Below, in pieces: positions 34,201-45,541 of a DNA stretch of 64,000 bases. The notes beneath the pieces were generated by a model. It ran no database searches, was not told where the DNA came from, and saw only the letters and a program-made list of their open reading frames with translations. The position numbers were made by a program, and so were the translations under genes. Source of the DNA: Linum tenue (Eukaryota; Streptophyta; Magnoliopsida; Malpighiales; Linaceae); assembly GCA_946122785.1 (NCBI GenBank), contig CAMGYJ010000002.1:61405703-61469702 (forward strand), written 5' to 3'. Numbering within the stretch: the first letter of the stretch is position 1; each line of letters begins with the position of its first letter.

Positions 34201-35538
34201 AGTGGTCGCGCAGGGCTTCACTCAGGAGTACGGCGTGGATTTTGATGAGACATTCGCCCTGGTGGCAAAAATGCAGACTGTACGTACTTTGCTGTTCGCA
34301 ATTGGCCTCTCTTTCAGCTCGACATTAAGAATGCCTTTCTCCACGGTGACTTAAAGGAGGTAGTGTATATGGAGATTCCTCCTGGTTATCCTAAGGGTTC
34401 CCCCGATTAGGTGTGTCTACTTCATAGGTCTCTCTATGGCTTGAAACAGGCCCCTCGGGCTTGGTTCGAGAAGTTTCAACACACCATTCTCAGTTTTGGT
34501 TTTCAGCAGAGCCAGAACGATCCTACCCTGTTCACTCAGACTTCGTCTCGTGGCCGTGTTGTTCTATTGATATACGTCGATGATATGATTGTTACAGGGG
34601 ATGATCTCATTGGTATTGATCGACTAAAGGCCAATCTTCGTGCCTCTTTCAGTCTGAAGGATCTGGGCTCTCTCTCTTACTTCCTGGGCATTGAAGTTCA
34701 TCGTTCTGATCGCGGCATTCTGTTGAGCCAGCATAAGTATATTAATGATCTACTGGAAGATCATCGGTTCGGTGACTGCATCCCGGTCCGCACTCCTATT
34801 GAGCTTAATCTGAAGTTGGGTAAGGATTCCGGTGAACCCTTAGGCGATGGTCGTGTTTACCGCAGTATGGTCGGGAGTCTAATCTACCTAGTTGCTACTC
34901 GGCCCGACATAGCCTACGCTGTGCAAGTCGTTAGCCAGTTTATGGCTGCTCCGCGGACTGCTCATCTTGCTGCTGTGCATCGCATCCTGCGTTATCTCCA
35001 GGGGACTCGTGATGTCGGTTTGTTTCTTCTTGCCTCTGGTGATTTGAGCTTACGTGCTTACTCTGATTCTGACTATGCAGGCTGCATTGATACCCGTCGT
35101 TCCACGACGGGTTGGTGTGTCCAGTTTGGTGATGCATTTATTTCCTGGCGTTGTAAGAAGCAAGACAGGGTTTCTAAATCTTCGACGGAGGCTGAATATC
35201 GGGCCATGTCTGATGTTGGTTCAGAGTTAGAATGGTTACATCGTCTTCTAGGTGATCTTGGTGTCACTGTTGCGTCCCCGATGGTTCTCCATGTTGATAA
35301 TACCAGTGCCATTCAGATTGCTGTTAATCCGGTTCTCCACAACCGTACGAAGCACATTGAGGTTCACGTTCATTATATTCGAGATTTGGTTCGTGCGGGC
35401 ATCATTCAGCTCCGACATATATCTACTGACGATCAGGTGGCGGATTTACTTACCAAGACCTTTACCACGAGTCGGCATTGGTTTCTTAGTAGCAAATTGA
35501 TGCTTCGGGACCAGCATCAATTTGGGGGAGGCTGTTAG
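31278..35538 (+). pseudogene. Copia-B gag-pol polyprotein with breaks in reverse transcriptase
   Basis: The frame opens at 31278, where the last LTR base and the first two bases of the primer-binding site form ATG (MVSEL). Gag has two zinc knuckles, CAFCDEKGHVQKHC and CVYCKRSGHIISEC. Protease has MLDSACFNHMTS, with Ala where DSG/DTG is usual. Integrase is intact (LWHNRLGHPNSGRL, VHTDLWGPSP, RSDPGGEF, QQNGVVERKNR). The frame closes at 34160 in the first reverse-transcriptase block. From 34150 to 34411 there are small losses and a TAG at 34408-34410. It resumes with CLLHRSLYGLKQAPRAW, YVDDMI and RNase H (SSTEAEYRAM) to 35538. Gag, protease and integrase look functional; reverse transcriptase does not. 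Confidence 0.9.
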
Positions 35539-35836
35539 CGGATCCAGCCCATGTGTGCCACATGTCGAGGCCCATGCTGGTGCACATTGTATTGTTGGCC
35601 CTATTGTTTACGTAGTGTACGTACTAAACTAGGGTTTTTTCCTTTCTTGAAGTATGGCCGAGGTGAACTAGGGTGTATTGGCCATATATATATTCCTCCC
35701 ATGTACAGCAGCCGATCATCAAGTAATATCGATCAGTAGTAGGAGAGTCTTGAGGCTCTCCCGTGGACTAGTCCTGAACCTTTCAGGGATACCACGTAAA
35801 TCCGAGTCTTTCGTATTTCAATTTCATTTTCTAACA
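35533..35836 (+). repeat. 3' LTR of Copia-B
   Basis: All 304 bases match the 5' LTR. Confidence 0.94.
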
Positions 35837-35841
35837 CCTAC

Positions 35842-36280
35842 CTCACCATCTCCACTTCTAGCTCCAGGTTGATAGTTCAATACAGACTGACCACTAGCTT
35901 CCTTTGCCCTCCTCTCGCACATTAGGTGATGGCTCTTCAAACCACTAGTCCCATTGAAGGTTGAATGAGCTTTGATCAGCGTCCCACACCTTTTGCATTT
36001 GCCGTATGGGTAGTCATCAACCAACTCACGCATGTAAGGAATCCACCACTTAGATTTTGACTTCTTCCCCTTGTCAATTTTCTTCTGTACACCAGGTACC
36101 TCAACAGATGGAGGAGGATATGCCTCAGGAGGTGGATTTGCTGCAGCTGCAGGTGGATTTGCAGTAGTGGAAGGTGTGCTACTAGTCGAAGCCTTCCCTT
36201 TTTTTGAAGAGCTTCGAGGAGGTAGATAACTAGCTTTCTTCTTACTACCTCCTCCACGGCTGCCAGCAGAAGGTTTCGTC
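35842..36280 (-). pseudogene. hAT transposase, BED zinc-finger exon
   Basis: The N-terminal part of the same transposase, cut from the rest by Copia-B. After an intron acceptor (TTTGTAG at 36281) the frame reads a Ser/Pro/Ala/Lys-rich stretch. A BED finger follows, KSKWWIPYMRELVDDYPYGK, then CKRCGTLIKAHS and LKSHHLMCERR. The frame is open up to the Copia target site at 35841. Confidence 0.8.
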
Positions 36281-36284
36281 CTAC

Positions 36285-37810
36285 AAAAAAACAACAAAAT
36301 GAAAACATAAACATTCTTAGTATATGTCATTATTCCAAGCTAAGCTAAGTACTAGGGGTACTCGAAGCTCTTATTAACTTTGACTAAGTCCAGTATAATT
36401 TCCTTCCAAGCACTACTTCTGTATATTAATGTGTATGGTGACATTTACACATTTATGGAACTAATAGAAATGGAGAAGAAAAAGACAAAGGTGGAAACAG
36501 TTGGAGACAGGAATGCATTAGAGAAAAACCATGAAGAAAAGGGAACAAGGGTAGGTAGCTAGCTAGGAAGTATATTTGGTTAGCACATCTTTGTCTTTCT
36601 CATGAAACTATTACTAGTAGAATATCTTTGTCGTGCAATCATTTTTTGGTCTCTTTATACAAACAAAAACAAAACAAAACCAACCCAATCAACCCTCCTA
36701 AACCATAAACTTGACTGATAAACCTCCTAAACAACCATTCAACAATTACTCATCAATTTTAATTCAATCAAACTCAATAGTCAATTCTCATCAATTATTT
36801 ACAAACTTGAAACTACAATTCAATTAACTTATTAACATACATATATAGATTTTGGCTAATTGCTATTGCTCAATTCACTAACATACATATTCAGTGAATG
36901 TTGACTGATGTTGGCTTGTTGTATGCTGCCTCCTTCGACCCTTTGTTCTCCAAAATGCACAATCCAAGTCCTCTGCTCCCTAACCAACTCTGAATATCAA
37001 AATGCACAACAATCACATTCAATTCTGAATATCAAAATTCAAACACACAACACAAAGCAAATGCAAATAATACAAGTCCATTTTTGCCACCAATTACAAT
37101 ATAGCAGTGGGTTAGCTGACTCCCCACAACTCCCCACAACTCTGTACAATTCGAATCAAACAATACACTAATACAGAATGGATTTGTATTGGGGGGGTTA
37201 ACTGCATTTGTATTGTGTTGTGTGTGGGGGTTTGCATTTTCACTCCCTAACCAACTCTGTACAACTCCCCACAAATGCAAACAATACAGAATGAATTCTT
37301 GAAGGCGCCAAACTCCCCACAACTCTGTACAATTCGAATATGGAGTTTTGAAATTTTGATCAATCTTATTCTTACCTCCAAGGACGGCACGACAGGATGG
37401 CAAGAGGCGTCGAGGCGAGGATGGCAGGACGACGAGGAGGTTAGGAGGCAAGGAGATGGCGGCCTGGCGGCGGCGGGGAAGCCGGAAAGTGGTGTAGGAG
37501 GACTGGGAAGCGCTGGTCACGCGTCGGCGAGGGAACTGGGAAGGGAGAGTGAGGGAGAGGGACTCAGGGCCAGGGCCAGGGGAAGCGCGACGTAGCTGGT
37601 CGCCGTCGTTGGAAGCTCGGCGTCGTCGTGCTGCGGCTGGTCGTCTGTCAGCAGAAGGAGAGGCGTCCGACGAAGACGAGAAGAGGAGAGGTGGCTGCGA
37701 GGCGTCTCTGTGATTTCGAAATGAAGAAGAAAAGAGGGGATGGCGGATGGGTCGCTCGCTGGGCGAGTTTTTTTTGGAAACTAGGGTTAGGGACTTTGGG
37801 GGGCAAAAAC
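36285..37810 (-). other. 5' leader region of the hAT element, no coding function recognised
   Basis: Lies between the BED exon and the right terminus. Contains an AT-rich part, repeated CTCCCCACAACTCTGTACAA words (about 37120-37160 and 37300-37340) and a GC-rich block (37380-37720) on the terminal side. A 262-codon open frame here is Ser/Arg/Pro-rich with no domain and is read as non-coding. Confidence 0.45.
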
Positions 37811-38002
37811 GACATAGCATTGGGGTTCGGTATCGGTATTACCGACTTACCGTCGGTATTTACCGATACCGGATCCGGTAAACCGACACACCCAATTCCC
37901 CGCTCGGCCGACGGTAAACGGTTTACCGTTTACCTCCGGTTACCGGTTCGGTAAAACGGTAAACCGTTTACCGGCTTACCGAATCCCACCCCTAATTTTA
38001 GC

Positions 38003-38930
38003 TAAAACATATTTGTAGGACTTTGGTTGGGTCTTGTTTGCCATAACTCAATGAGATTATGTAAAAGCAAATCTCAATCGATACTATTTTATGATATTAG
38101 AAAAATTAAACATTCGCTCAATTCGATTTTCTTAAGACATTGGGCTTGATGAGGTTGGATCTCGACTTTTGGAATAGAAAAAGAAACATAATAATTTCTT
38201 CTATTAATAACAATTGCATTACAAATACTAAATAAAAATTCCAGTTTCAATTACTAAATAAATGGAGCGTTACAGTGAATTACAATAGTAATTACAATTT
38301 GTATAATAAAATAAATAGGGCCCAAGTCAAAGCCCAAACCCAAAGTTAACAAAAGTAAACTCCAGTCAGACTCAGTCAACCAAGTCAAAGCCTGATGTCA
38401 AGCCTAACAATCCAGGCCCAACCACTTTGGTTCGGCCCATGATCCAAAATCGATACTGTGGACAACAGGAGCCCTACATTCATGCATCAAAGTTCTATAC
38501 CCGAGCTTCCATTAGAGAATGAAGGGAATATCGTGACTTCTACAATAGTAGGGGAATAACGTGGAATTTCTAACCAAGTTGAACTCATATCCAAGGTTGA
38601 TTTGAGGTATTATGCTAAACTCGAAAGGTTTTGGCAGGGTACAACTTGAGGTTCAATTCCTAGGAAATCATATCCATCATATAATCAGCTTAGAAGCCAC
38701 CCTATCCCTTCTAAGTCAAGTTCTAAAACCAAACCTCGTCAACCTTCCGAAAAACCCTAGGTTTACATAAACAAGGTGATCTTTCGTTATGATTTTTATG
38801 TGTATTTTGTGTCTTATCGTTTACTCATAAATGACGTGATATGCGTGCATTGAAAATCATTTGGCATTCACATGTCAACATCATTTAGCATAAAGCATCA
38901 CATATACATCTCATTAATCGACCGAAACAA
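38003..38930. other. Intergenic, nothing recognised
   Basis: AT-rich sequence with no domain, terminal repeat or tRNA visible. It may include the leader of the decayed Gypsy element that follows. Confidence 0.3.
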
Positions 38931-38989
38931 TTTAACAAACTTGGCAAGGGTTCTTTAAAATTGTCCAGTCACAAGAAAAAGTCAAACCC

Positions 38990-39810
38990 TTAAGTACTCG
39001 ACCAAGATCCAAGCCTGAGCTCGTAATGGAGTTAATCCATAATGAATTGAGCGACATCAAATGAGGGCTGACGATACTCGAAGAAATGAAAGAAGAAGTT
39101 AGTGTGATTTTGAGGATTTTATCAAACAAGGAAATGACAGCTGAAGTAAAAGATGGTGATGTGTCATCCGATGGCAAATATATCTACCAACAACACGACA
39201 AACGGTTAAACCTTCTATTTACAAATCCTGATATGACTCTAGATCATTAGCAAAATAAGAATTTGTGAGAAAAAAAAGAGTCCATCAAATAGAAATAAAG
39301 AATAGGTCGCGATATATAATCAATTTTTACTTTTTCCGCATCGGGCATTTCGAAAGAATAGTATAAGACTAAAAGGTTATATCATTTCATGAAAATTTTA
39401 GAAGCCTCCGAAAAACATATCAAACTTGGACAAGAGAAAGATATCTTCATTTAAGGGGATTCATCACGACCAAATAAAAAAATCAAAATAAGTATGGAAG
39501 ATACAAAAAAACCATCCAAACTGACCATATTCCTGTTACATACACTGTTCTTCCTCAACTACTCCAAAATCACCTAATTGCCATTGTACCATGTGAATCT
39601 ATGCAACCTCCATAGCCAAACTGGTACATGTCATATCAACATTGTGCTTACCTCTATGGAGTTACAGGACACTCAACCAAAAATTGCAGATCATTTAAGT
39701 TTAATGTCCAACAAATGGTGAATGCAGGATGGTTGAAATTGGAAGGAAAGCCAGAACGCTCAAACGTCAACAACAATCCATTGCTAACTCGTGGGAATTA
39801 GTATGCATAC
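38990..39810 (+). pseudogene. Decayed Gypsy-type (Ty3) gag relic
   Basis: Plus-strand frames contain LEEMKEEVSVILRILSNKEM (about 39077-39136). Further on, about 39640-39800, come YGVTGHSTKNCRSFKFNVQQ, MVNAGWLKLEG and NVNNNPLLTRG. This succession of a GH-C word, KxxVQxxxxAGWL and N-NPL resembles the gag C-terminal region of plant Gypsy elements. Stops and frameshifts are frequent. No LTR or pol part was identified. Confidence 0.55.
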
Positions 39811-42593
39811 TACAAGGCGAAGCTCAATGCAAGAATGATCATCCTATTAAGTAAATAAGTATCAAGATAGTTAGACATGACAAGATGTATCACTTTTGCT
39901 TTCATCATTATAAATAAAAGATCTGCCACATTTTGACCTCTTTGGGATGTTATGTGACTATTGTCAATCTTCATTTAAGATTTTTCATCAATGTGTCTTC
40001 ATTCTTTAAGTGGCAAACGACTCATTACCAATATGTTTAAATACAATTCATGGTTTCAAATTAAGCCATGAGACTACCATGCTAAGCAAATATGAATACC
40101 CATTGGTGTAGAACGAGTATAAACACCCTCGGCTAGAGTTGCGAGTATAAACACCCCAATCGTGTTCACGAATTATGAGTGTCAATAGTCAAAGGGTGTA
40201 ACGAGGGTACGACATTAGGCTACTTGTAGAATCTCGTCACTAACAAAGAAAACCTTGTGCTAACTGACAAGAAAGAGCACTCACATTGTCGAATCACTAA
40301 GAAAAATGCTTTAACCTTTTGATGCTTATGCTTAGAAATAAAAATATTAGAGCAAGGCAAAAGCAGCATATATGAGGGCATAACCAAGATATGTATGTTC
40401 CAAAACAACAAAAAAGACAAAAAAATCATAAAGAAAAAGGTTGCGGGACTTACAATTTGCCAGCATTGAAGTCACAACCATTCATTGCAAGTTGAGATAT
40501 CTGCCCATCAATCTCAAGAATCAACAAACGAGACCTCAAGCAAAATCTTCCATAATGAGAAGCCTTTGTAGCCACAACCAGATCAGGCAAGTATTCTTCA
40601 TTTTTGAAGCTAAAACTCCATCACATCAAGGCTTCCTCTAGTGACTAGTCATCATTTGGAGGACAATGCAAATATTTCCATAGACAGGTTCTGCACTCAC
40701 AAAGACCTTATTTATTCACTACCTTATTCAGGTCAAAAAGCCAAAATCTCAATACAAGGGGACAATATAAGATGCATTTCCCAAGATATTTAAAAGCCAC
40801 CACTATTTTCGAGAAAATAAGACACTAGATGACGATATGAACGTGGTGGTCATAAGTTAAGGAGTGGTCTATTTAAGAGGTTAAAGGTGGAGAGTAATGC
40901 CAACTCCCACAAATTCATTTAAAGGATAATGTTAAAGGAAGGGAGTAAGAACAACTCCGGCAAAGTAAAGACAAATGTTTGGTTTTATTATAATGTTTGA
41001 GTTTTGAGGGTGGAGAGTAATAACAACTCCCACATGTTTAAGTGTTAATGTTTAAGGGTGGAAGTATAAAAAACTTCCACAAGTTTGTAAGGTGAACACT
41101 TAAGGGAAAACCCTAAGTTATCTAAGGATTTAGTAATGACGTAGACTGATCCTTTCTCACACACCAGGTAGAGGAAGGATTAGAGAGAGACAGTAGCTAG
41201 AGAGGAGTTAGCGCGAGACGATCAGCTGCACCATCAGTGAGGATGTACCAAGAAGGATCACAATAAGAAGTTGTAGTTGAAATGTTTGGTTATTACGTTT
41301 TGTGATTACTAGCACAGGGCCAACCCTGTTGGCCGGAAGAAATTTGTCGAGGAATATGGTATATAATAGATGATTTGAAATGCATCAAATGATTGTTTTC
41401 TACCTTAGTTATGCACATAACATTTTTGAAAGTGATCCAACTATGCATAATGTGTTTAGACCTCCATGAAAAGAGAACAAAATAATAATAGCATTACATA
41501 TAATTATTGAATGAAAAAAAATAAATATAACTAATTGTCATTCATTACTTAATTAAACCATATAGTTGAATATTAGAGTTGCTTCTCATAATACATACAT
41601 AATCAACCTTTAGGAACAAAGAAAATGTCTCATAGAGTTTAGTATGTCCTTTAAGTTTTTCTCAATAGAGAGCATTCTTTTTTACCACACTGTTGGTAAT
41701 GAATCTGAAGTTGCTTGATTTGAAATATATATGACATGATGCTAAGCTGTCGCTAATAGTTAGTTGGACAATGTGTTGTGTACAGACTTCCCAAATTATT
41801 CTCAGATCGCAAACATGTCTAGCAACAATGTAGTAATTTTCATGCAACAAATATTTTTTTCATGAAATAATTCAATAAATTAAAACGTATGAAAATGATA
41901 TTACATGAAATATATGTTACTCATTAAGTTGATAAATGAGCGAGTGTATCAGTAGCATACATCTATTTTAAAAAGATAGAAATTGCACAGTGTCTTTTCG
42001 GTTGCATGAGATCGCATATTCTCATTATCGCTAACTGAGTTATGTTTTTTTTTTTGCAATAGATAGTTCAAAATGTGCCTTTAAAACTTTTGTTTCCACT
42101 AGTGTAAAAGAATTGTTTGAACCAAAGGATTGTAAAAGAGTAAAAATTTGGTAGTTGAGTATTTTATACCGAAGTCATAATTCAACTGTGGTTAAATATC
42201 ACCTATCGATTTAGCCTATGATGTGAAGTTTTATGGTCTAACCGCCGGTACGTACGATCTTTCAATACAAACTTTGAATAAAAAACCACTAAAATAATGG
42301 CATTATCAAATACCCCTTAAATCTCAAAAATTACAGTAATCGTATTAAGGGAAAAAAAATCTTCCAAATGATAATATTGATTTAGTATTTTAAATTTAAA
42401 TGGAAAAAATATGTCAAATATAATGTGATCTCTTCAAATAAATCAAAATTCAAAAGAATAAGACCAAGAATATCCACTAATCAAAGCAGAAGAGCAATTA
42501 TTTTACACTATCTCATTTTCTACTCTTTTAAATGTGCAGCAGGTTTTTGTCAGGTAATTATTATAAATTCTTTGTAATAAATCTTGACTCTAC
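39811..42593. other. Intergenic, no gene recognised
   Basis: AT-rich. At 40880-41080 there are three imperfect repeats of a GGTGGAGAGTAATAACAACT-like word, perhaps from an old LTR. Nothing else could be assigned. Confidence 0.3.
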
Positions 42594-42663
42594 CTAATGA
42601 TACTAATCTAAATCTTGACAATAATGACCTATTGTGAGTCAAGATTTAGATTAGTATCATTAG
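42594..42663. repeat. Perfect 26-bp inverted repeat
   Basis: The arm 42594-42619 (CTAATGATACTAATCTAAAT then CTTGAC) is the exact complement of 42638-42663, with an 18-base loop. The right arm ends where the hAT MITE begins. Confidence 0.85.
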
Positions 42664-43156
42664 TAGGGGTGGACATTCGGTCGGTTTGGTTTCGACCGAA
42701 CCTAAAACATGAATATCAGGTCCCCGAATTCTCCCAAATCTCAAACCGAATTATAATTTGGTTCGGTCGGTTTAAATAATTCTGCTCGGTTCAGTTTTTC
42801 ACACAAAACCGAATTTGTGAGCTACTTGTATCTTCTCACTTTTAAATTATTTTTCACCCCTAATATAAACAATAAATATGCAATTATATGCAGCATCAAT
42901 GATAAAATCAAACTTTTCAATATAGAAGTCATAAAACATTTCAAATATTTAAGTCCAAAAACAATTTCAAACATAAAAATCCACCATTTGGAGGTTGCAA
43001 TTATAGTATTTCGGTTTTCGGTCGGAAATTCAAAATTTTGGTTCGGTTGAAAGAACCCTGATTTTCGAAATATTCATATTTTCCTTCCGAATTCCGAACC
43101 GAATAGCATTATTCCGATTTCAGTTCGGGTTTACCGAACCTTTTCCCACCACTAAA
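42664..43156. mobile_element. hAT MITE with TAGGGGTGG end
   Basis: The left end is TAGGGGTGGACATTCGGTCG and the right end, read inward, TAGTGGTGGGAAAAGGTTCG. Subterminal CGGTTCGG/CCGAACC words fill both sides. The flanks ATCATTAG and TTCATTAG form an approximate 8-bp duplication. No coding part. It resembles the ends of the large hAT at 28045, but is a different family. Confidence 0.75.
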
Positions 43157-43490
43157 TTCATTAGGTTGATTAATTTTAGGAATACAAATCTCAATTGGCA
43201 GTTCCTGACAAAAACTTTAATTAATTAAAATAGTTTATCAAATAAAAGACATATAAACATTCCGCCAACGCCAACTAACGGATCCCAACGAAAGCTAGTT
43301 GTATTTAGACACCGTAGAGGAACTCATTTTGTTTGTATAGATGATGACGAAATAAGCATTCTCCTACGAAAGAAGGACTCCTCACAGAGGGAAGATACCT
43401 CCCGCAATCGCATTCTCTTGATGCAGAGTCCTGTCTCAGTTTGGCGATGAGATTTGGGAAGCCTATTTTGTCCGCCGGCGACCAAGGAGG

Positions 43491-43498
43491 TATAAAAG
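43491..43498 (+). promoter_or_regulatory. TATA box of ginkbilobin-like gene, copy 2
   Basis: TATAAAAG about 160 bases before the ATG at 43648, in the same context as copy 1. Confidence 0.65.
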
Positions 43499-43647
43499 GA
43501 GAGGTTAAGCCATGTTAATTCCTCACCCTACACACACCAAACAAAAAGCAGCTAATAGGGTCATTTGGGAGGAGGAGAGTGTACATAAAAAAGCTCAAAA
43601 CAGAAAGAAACAGAGAGTGAAGCACAAAAAAGAAGAAGAAGGAAAAC

Positions 43648-44067
43648 ATGGATTCCGGATCAAAATTGATGGCGGTGTCAGCTTTCCTGCTCCTGACCAT
43701 TTCGAGCTTCCTTGTCGTTGACGCGAGACTTGCAGATACGAGCATTATCAGGGGACCGGATTGTATCGGCAAGTCGGAGGATCAAGAGTACAACAGCAAA
43801 GTGGCTCGTCTCGTCGATATATTCGTCGACGAGACAAAAAATGTGCAGCGCGGACATCACAGCGACTACAGTTACGTTCACAGCTACCCGAATCGTGACA
43901 ACGGGTCGGTCATCGGAGGCGCTACCTGTGACAGGCACCTCTGGAAGCTGGATTGTTGGGCATGTCTGGTCACCGCTAAGAACAAACTCAACACCAATTG
44001 CGAGCATACCCTTGACGCCAGGCTCGAATTGGCAGATTGTTCCATATGGTACAAAATGATCCAATAA
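43648..44067 (+). CDS. Ginkbilobin-like (Gnk2/DUF26) secreted protein, copy 2
   Basis: A 139-residue paralogue of the protein at 26675, differing at about nine positions (for example residues 9, 11, 34, 50, 56, 57, 69, 115 and 116). The signal peptide, all six cysteines and the C-x8-C-x2-C signature are kept, and the frame is intact. This suggests that both copies remain under selection. The promoter was copied as well, so the two are likely expressed in similar tissues. The role as an apoplastic antifungal lectin is inferred from the family. Confidence 0.85.
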   Translation: MDSGSKLMAVSAFLLLTISSFLVVDARLADTSIIRGPDCIGKSEDQEYNSKVARLVDIFVDETKNVQRGHHSDYSYVHSYPNRDNGSVIGGATCDRHLWKLDCWACLVTAKNKLNTNCEHTLDARLELADCSIWYKMIQ

Positions 44068-44290
44068 CTTCACTCTGTGTTTCTGGATATATGTGTACAT
44101 ATGTGCGCCTCTCCTTCCCTACTCTTGTTGGTCTGTGTTGTTATTTGTTTTCTCCCTTTTGCTGCTTTGGTTGTGTTTCGGTCTATCTTTATCTTATCTT
44201 ACTTTCAGCACTTAATAAGATATTATAGATACTCGTTCATGCCGTATATGTATTTTGCAAATTGATAATTTAATGAAATCTTTCATGGTA

Positions 44291-44650
44291 TGTTTTTTTT
44301 CCTATAAGTTTTCATTTCAACCCGAAGCGCAAATAGCCTATGTATTCAGATTACGAGAACACAAAAAATGATTAAATTTTTTGATGATCACTCAACACCT
44401 ATAAGAAAACCAATAAATGGCTTAAGTTAACAGTTTTGTAATAGGGATTGGGAAACCTTGGATTACCGTTAAGTGCATCCTTGTTCTCATTATCTCATCA
44501 TCATAATAGATTATAGAAATAGAAGGGGCATCACTGCATCAGGCTGAGTTTTTGCGAGGGTACATTATTCATTGTTCTTTCCCCCCCAATCGATCACTCT
44601 AATTCTTAAAAAAAAAAAAATCAATCACTCTAAAAAAGAGGATAAAAACG
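44291..44650. other. Spacer, nothing recognised
   Basis: AT-rich sequence between the duplicated gene segment and the L1 remnant. No coding or repeat signal seen. Confidence 0.3.
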
Positions 44651-44669
44651 ATCCCAGATTACAAAGAAC

Positions 44670-45020
44670 CTATCGATTATTAAACCAAGAAACGTAGTCA
44701 AACCCCCTATAATAGCGAGGTGAGAACAACAAAGCATGACGAGCTACCGAATGAGCCACTCTGTTCCTAGTACGACCCACGAAATGGACTTGAGTTCCCG
44801 GATAATTTTCTAAAAGCGAACAAATTTCTTGAAGAATTGTCCCTGCCCTTGTATCCGAAACATCATGCTGCCGACATTTGTCAATCAACACTTTTGCATC
44901 AGCGCCAATATTGATGGAATAAAATTGGCGCCGACGGCATTCTAGCAGACAATCACGGAATGCCAGGGCTTCAACACTATTCATTGTTTTTCTAACCACG
45001 AAATCTGCCTGGCTCGTCAT
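44670..45020 (-). pseudogene. L1-type RNase H domain fragment
   Basis: A 116-residue open frame with EALAFRDCLLECRR, then GADAKVLIDKCRQHD, VHFVGRTRNRVAHSVARHAL and YVSWFNNR at the end. This is the C-terminal RNase H-like domain found in plant L1 elements and derived reverse-transcriptase-like proteins. It lacks the first catalytic Asp block and any RT, so it is a fragment. The domain at 53740-54291 is a relative (shared GDAKVLIDK and VRFVGRNSNRV words). Confidence 0.7.
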
Positions 45021-45541
45021 CCACTGAACGGCTAGGGCCCATATCTCCTCTCTCCCTGGATCGGTTCTTTTACAATATGTGAAGCGACCACCCCAAGCTC
45101 AGAGCAAAGCTGGCCCAATCATCATTCAATAGCAAGCATATATCAGCCCAACCCAATTTCTTCAGTTCCCATCTTAATCAATAAGGTATTTAAATTTTAA
45201 ATGTTGACAGCACTTTTGGAGTTTTGGTCAGGAGTCAGGCGGTGCTGAAAGCTTTTTATTTTTTACAGTCATTTTTATTTTATAAATTTTTTAAACAAAA
45301 CACTCATAATTTTTTTCTTCTAATAAGATCAATCTTGGTATATTTTGGATATATAATTTGTAATTTTTTTTTTACTAACAACACATATTATGAGTATACA
45401 CAACATATATTAAGAATATGCCTTAAGTATACTCATAGTACATTTTTAGCATATTTACATAGGGTTTGTACCCATCAAGATGTTCTAACAGAAACGTGTT
45501 GATTGTATTGGGTGTCAATTGTAATTAGCCTTTAATCCTTG
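45021..45541. other. Spacer, probably L1 debris then AT-rich DNA
   Basis: The first 100 bases may extend the L1 fragment on the minus strand. The rest is AT-rich and unassigned up to the Copia-C LTR. Confidence 0.3.

Larger units (their letters stand above)
30975..35836 (+). mobile_element. Copia-B: Copia retrotransposon with identical LTRs, inserted in the hAT element
   Basis: Two 304-bp LTRs (30975-31278 and 35533-35836) start TGTTAGCGGATCC, end TTCTAACA and are identical base for base. A perfect 5-bp duplication CCTAC (30970-30974, 35837-35841) interrupts the hAT transposase gene between its BED and catalytic parts. The primer-binding site TGGTATCAGAGC follows the LTR directly (31279-31290), and the polypurine tract TTTGGGGGAGGC precedes the 3' LTR. 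The insertion is very recent, yet the coding region is broken in the reverse transcriptase, so this copy probably moved with enzymes from a relative. Confidence 0.95.
28045..37994 (-). mobile_element. Large hAT transposon, interrupted by Copia-B
   Basis: The left end is TAGGGGTGGGATTCGGTCGG and the right end, read inward, TAGGGGTGGGATTCGGTAAG. Long subterminal arrays of GGTAAAC/TTTACCG words occur on both sides. The flanks ATTTTAGA (28037-28044) and ATTTTAGC (37995-38002) form an 8-bp target duplication with one mismatch. It is 9.95 kb as it stands, or about 5.1 kb without the 4.86-kb Copia and its 5-bp duplication. The transposase gene reads on the minus strand and is dead. This element accounts for most of the distance between the two ginkbilobin-like genes. 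Confidence 0.88.
43327..44290 (+). repeat. Segmental duplication, copy 2 (pairs with 26341-27345)
   Basis: Carries the same promoter, gene and 3' region as 26341-27345, with scattered substitutions and small indels. Limits are approximate. Confidence 0.8.

Noticed and set aside
30993..35739. Two identical 62-codon frames (30993-31181, 35551-35739)
   Set aside because: They lie inside the two LTRs of Copia-B and are duplicated only because the LTRs are.
37032..37820. 262-codon open frame on the minus strand
   Set aside because: Ser/Arg/Pro-rich with no domain, located in the GC-rich leader of the hAT element. Its 5' part runs towards the hAT terminus.
37800..38000. Dense TACCG/CGGTA words looked like a satellite
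   Set aside because: They are the subterminal repeats of the hAT element; the same words occur at its other end (28050-28200).
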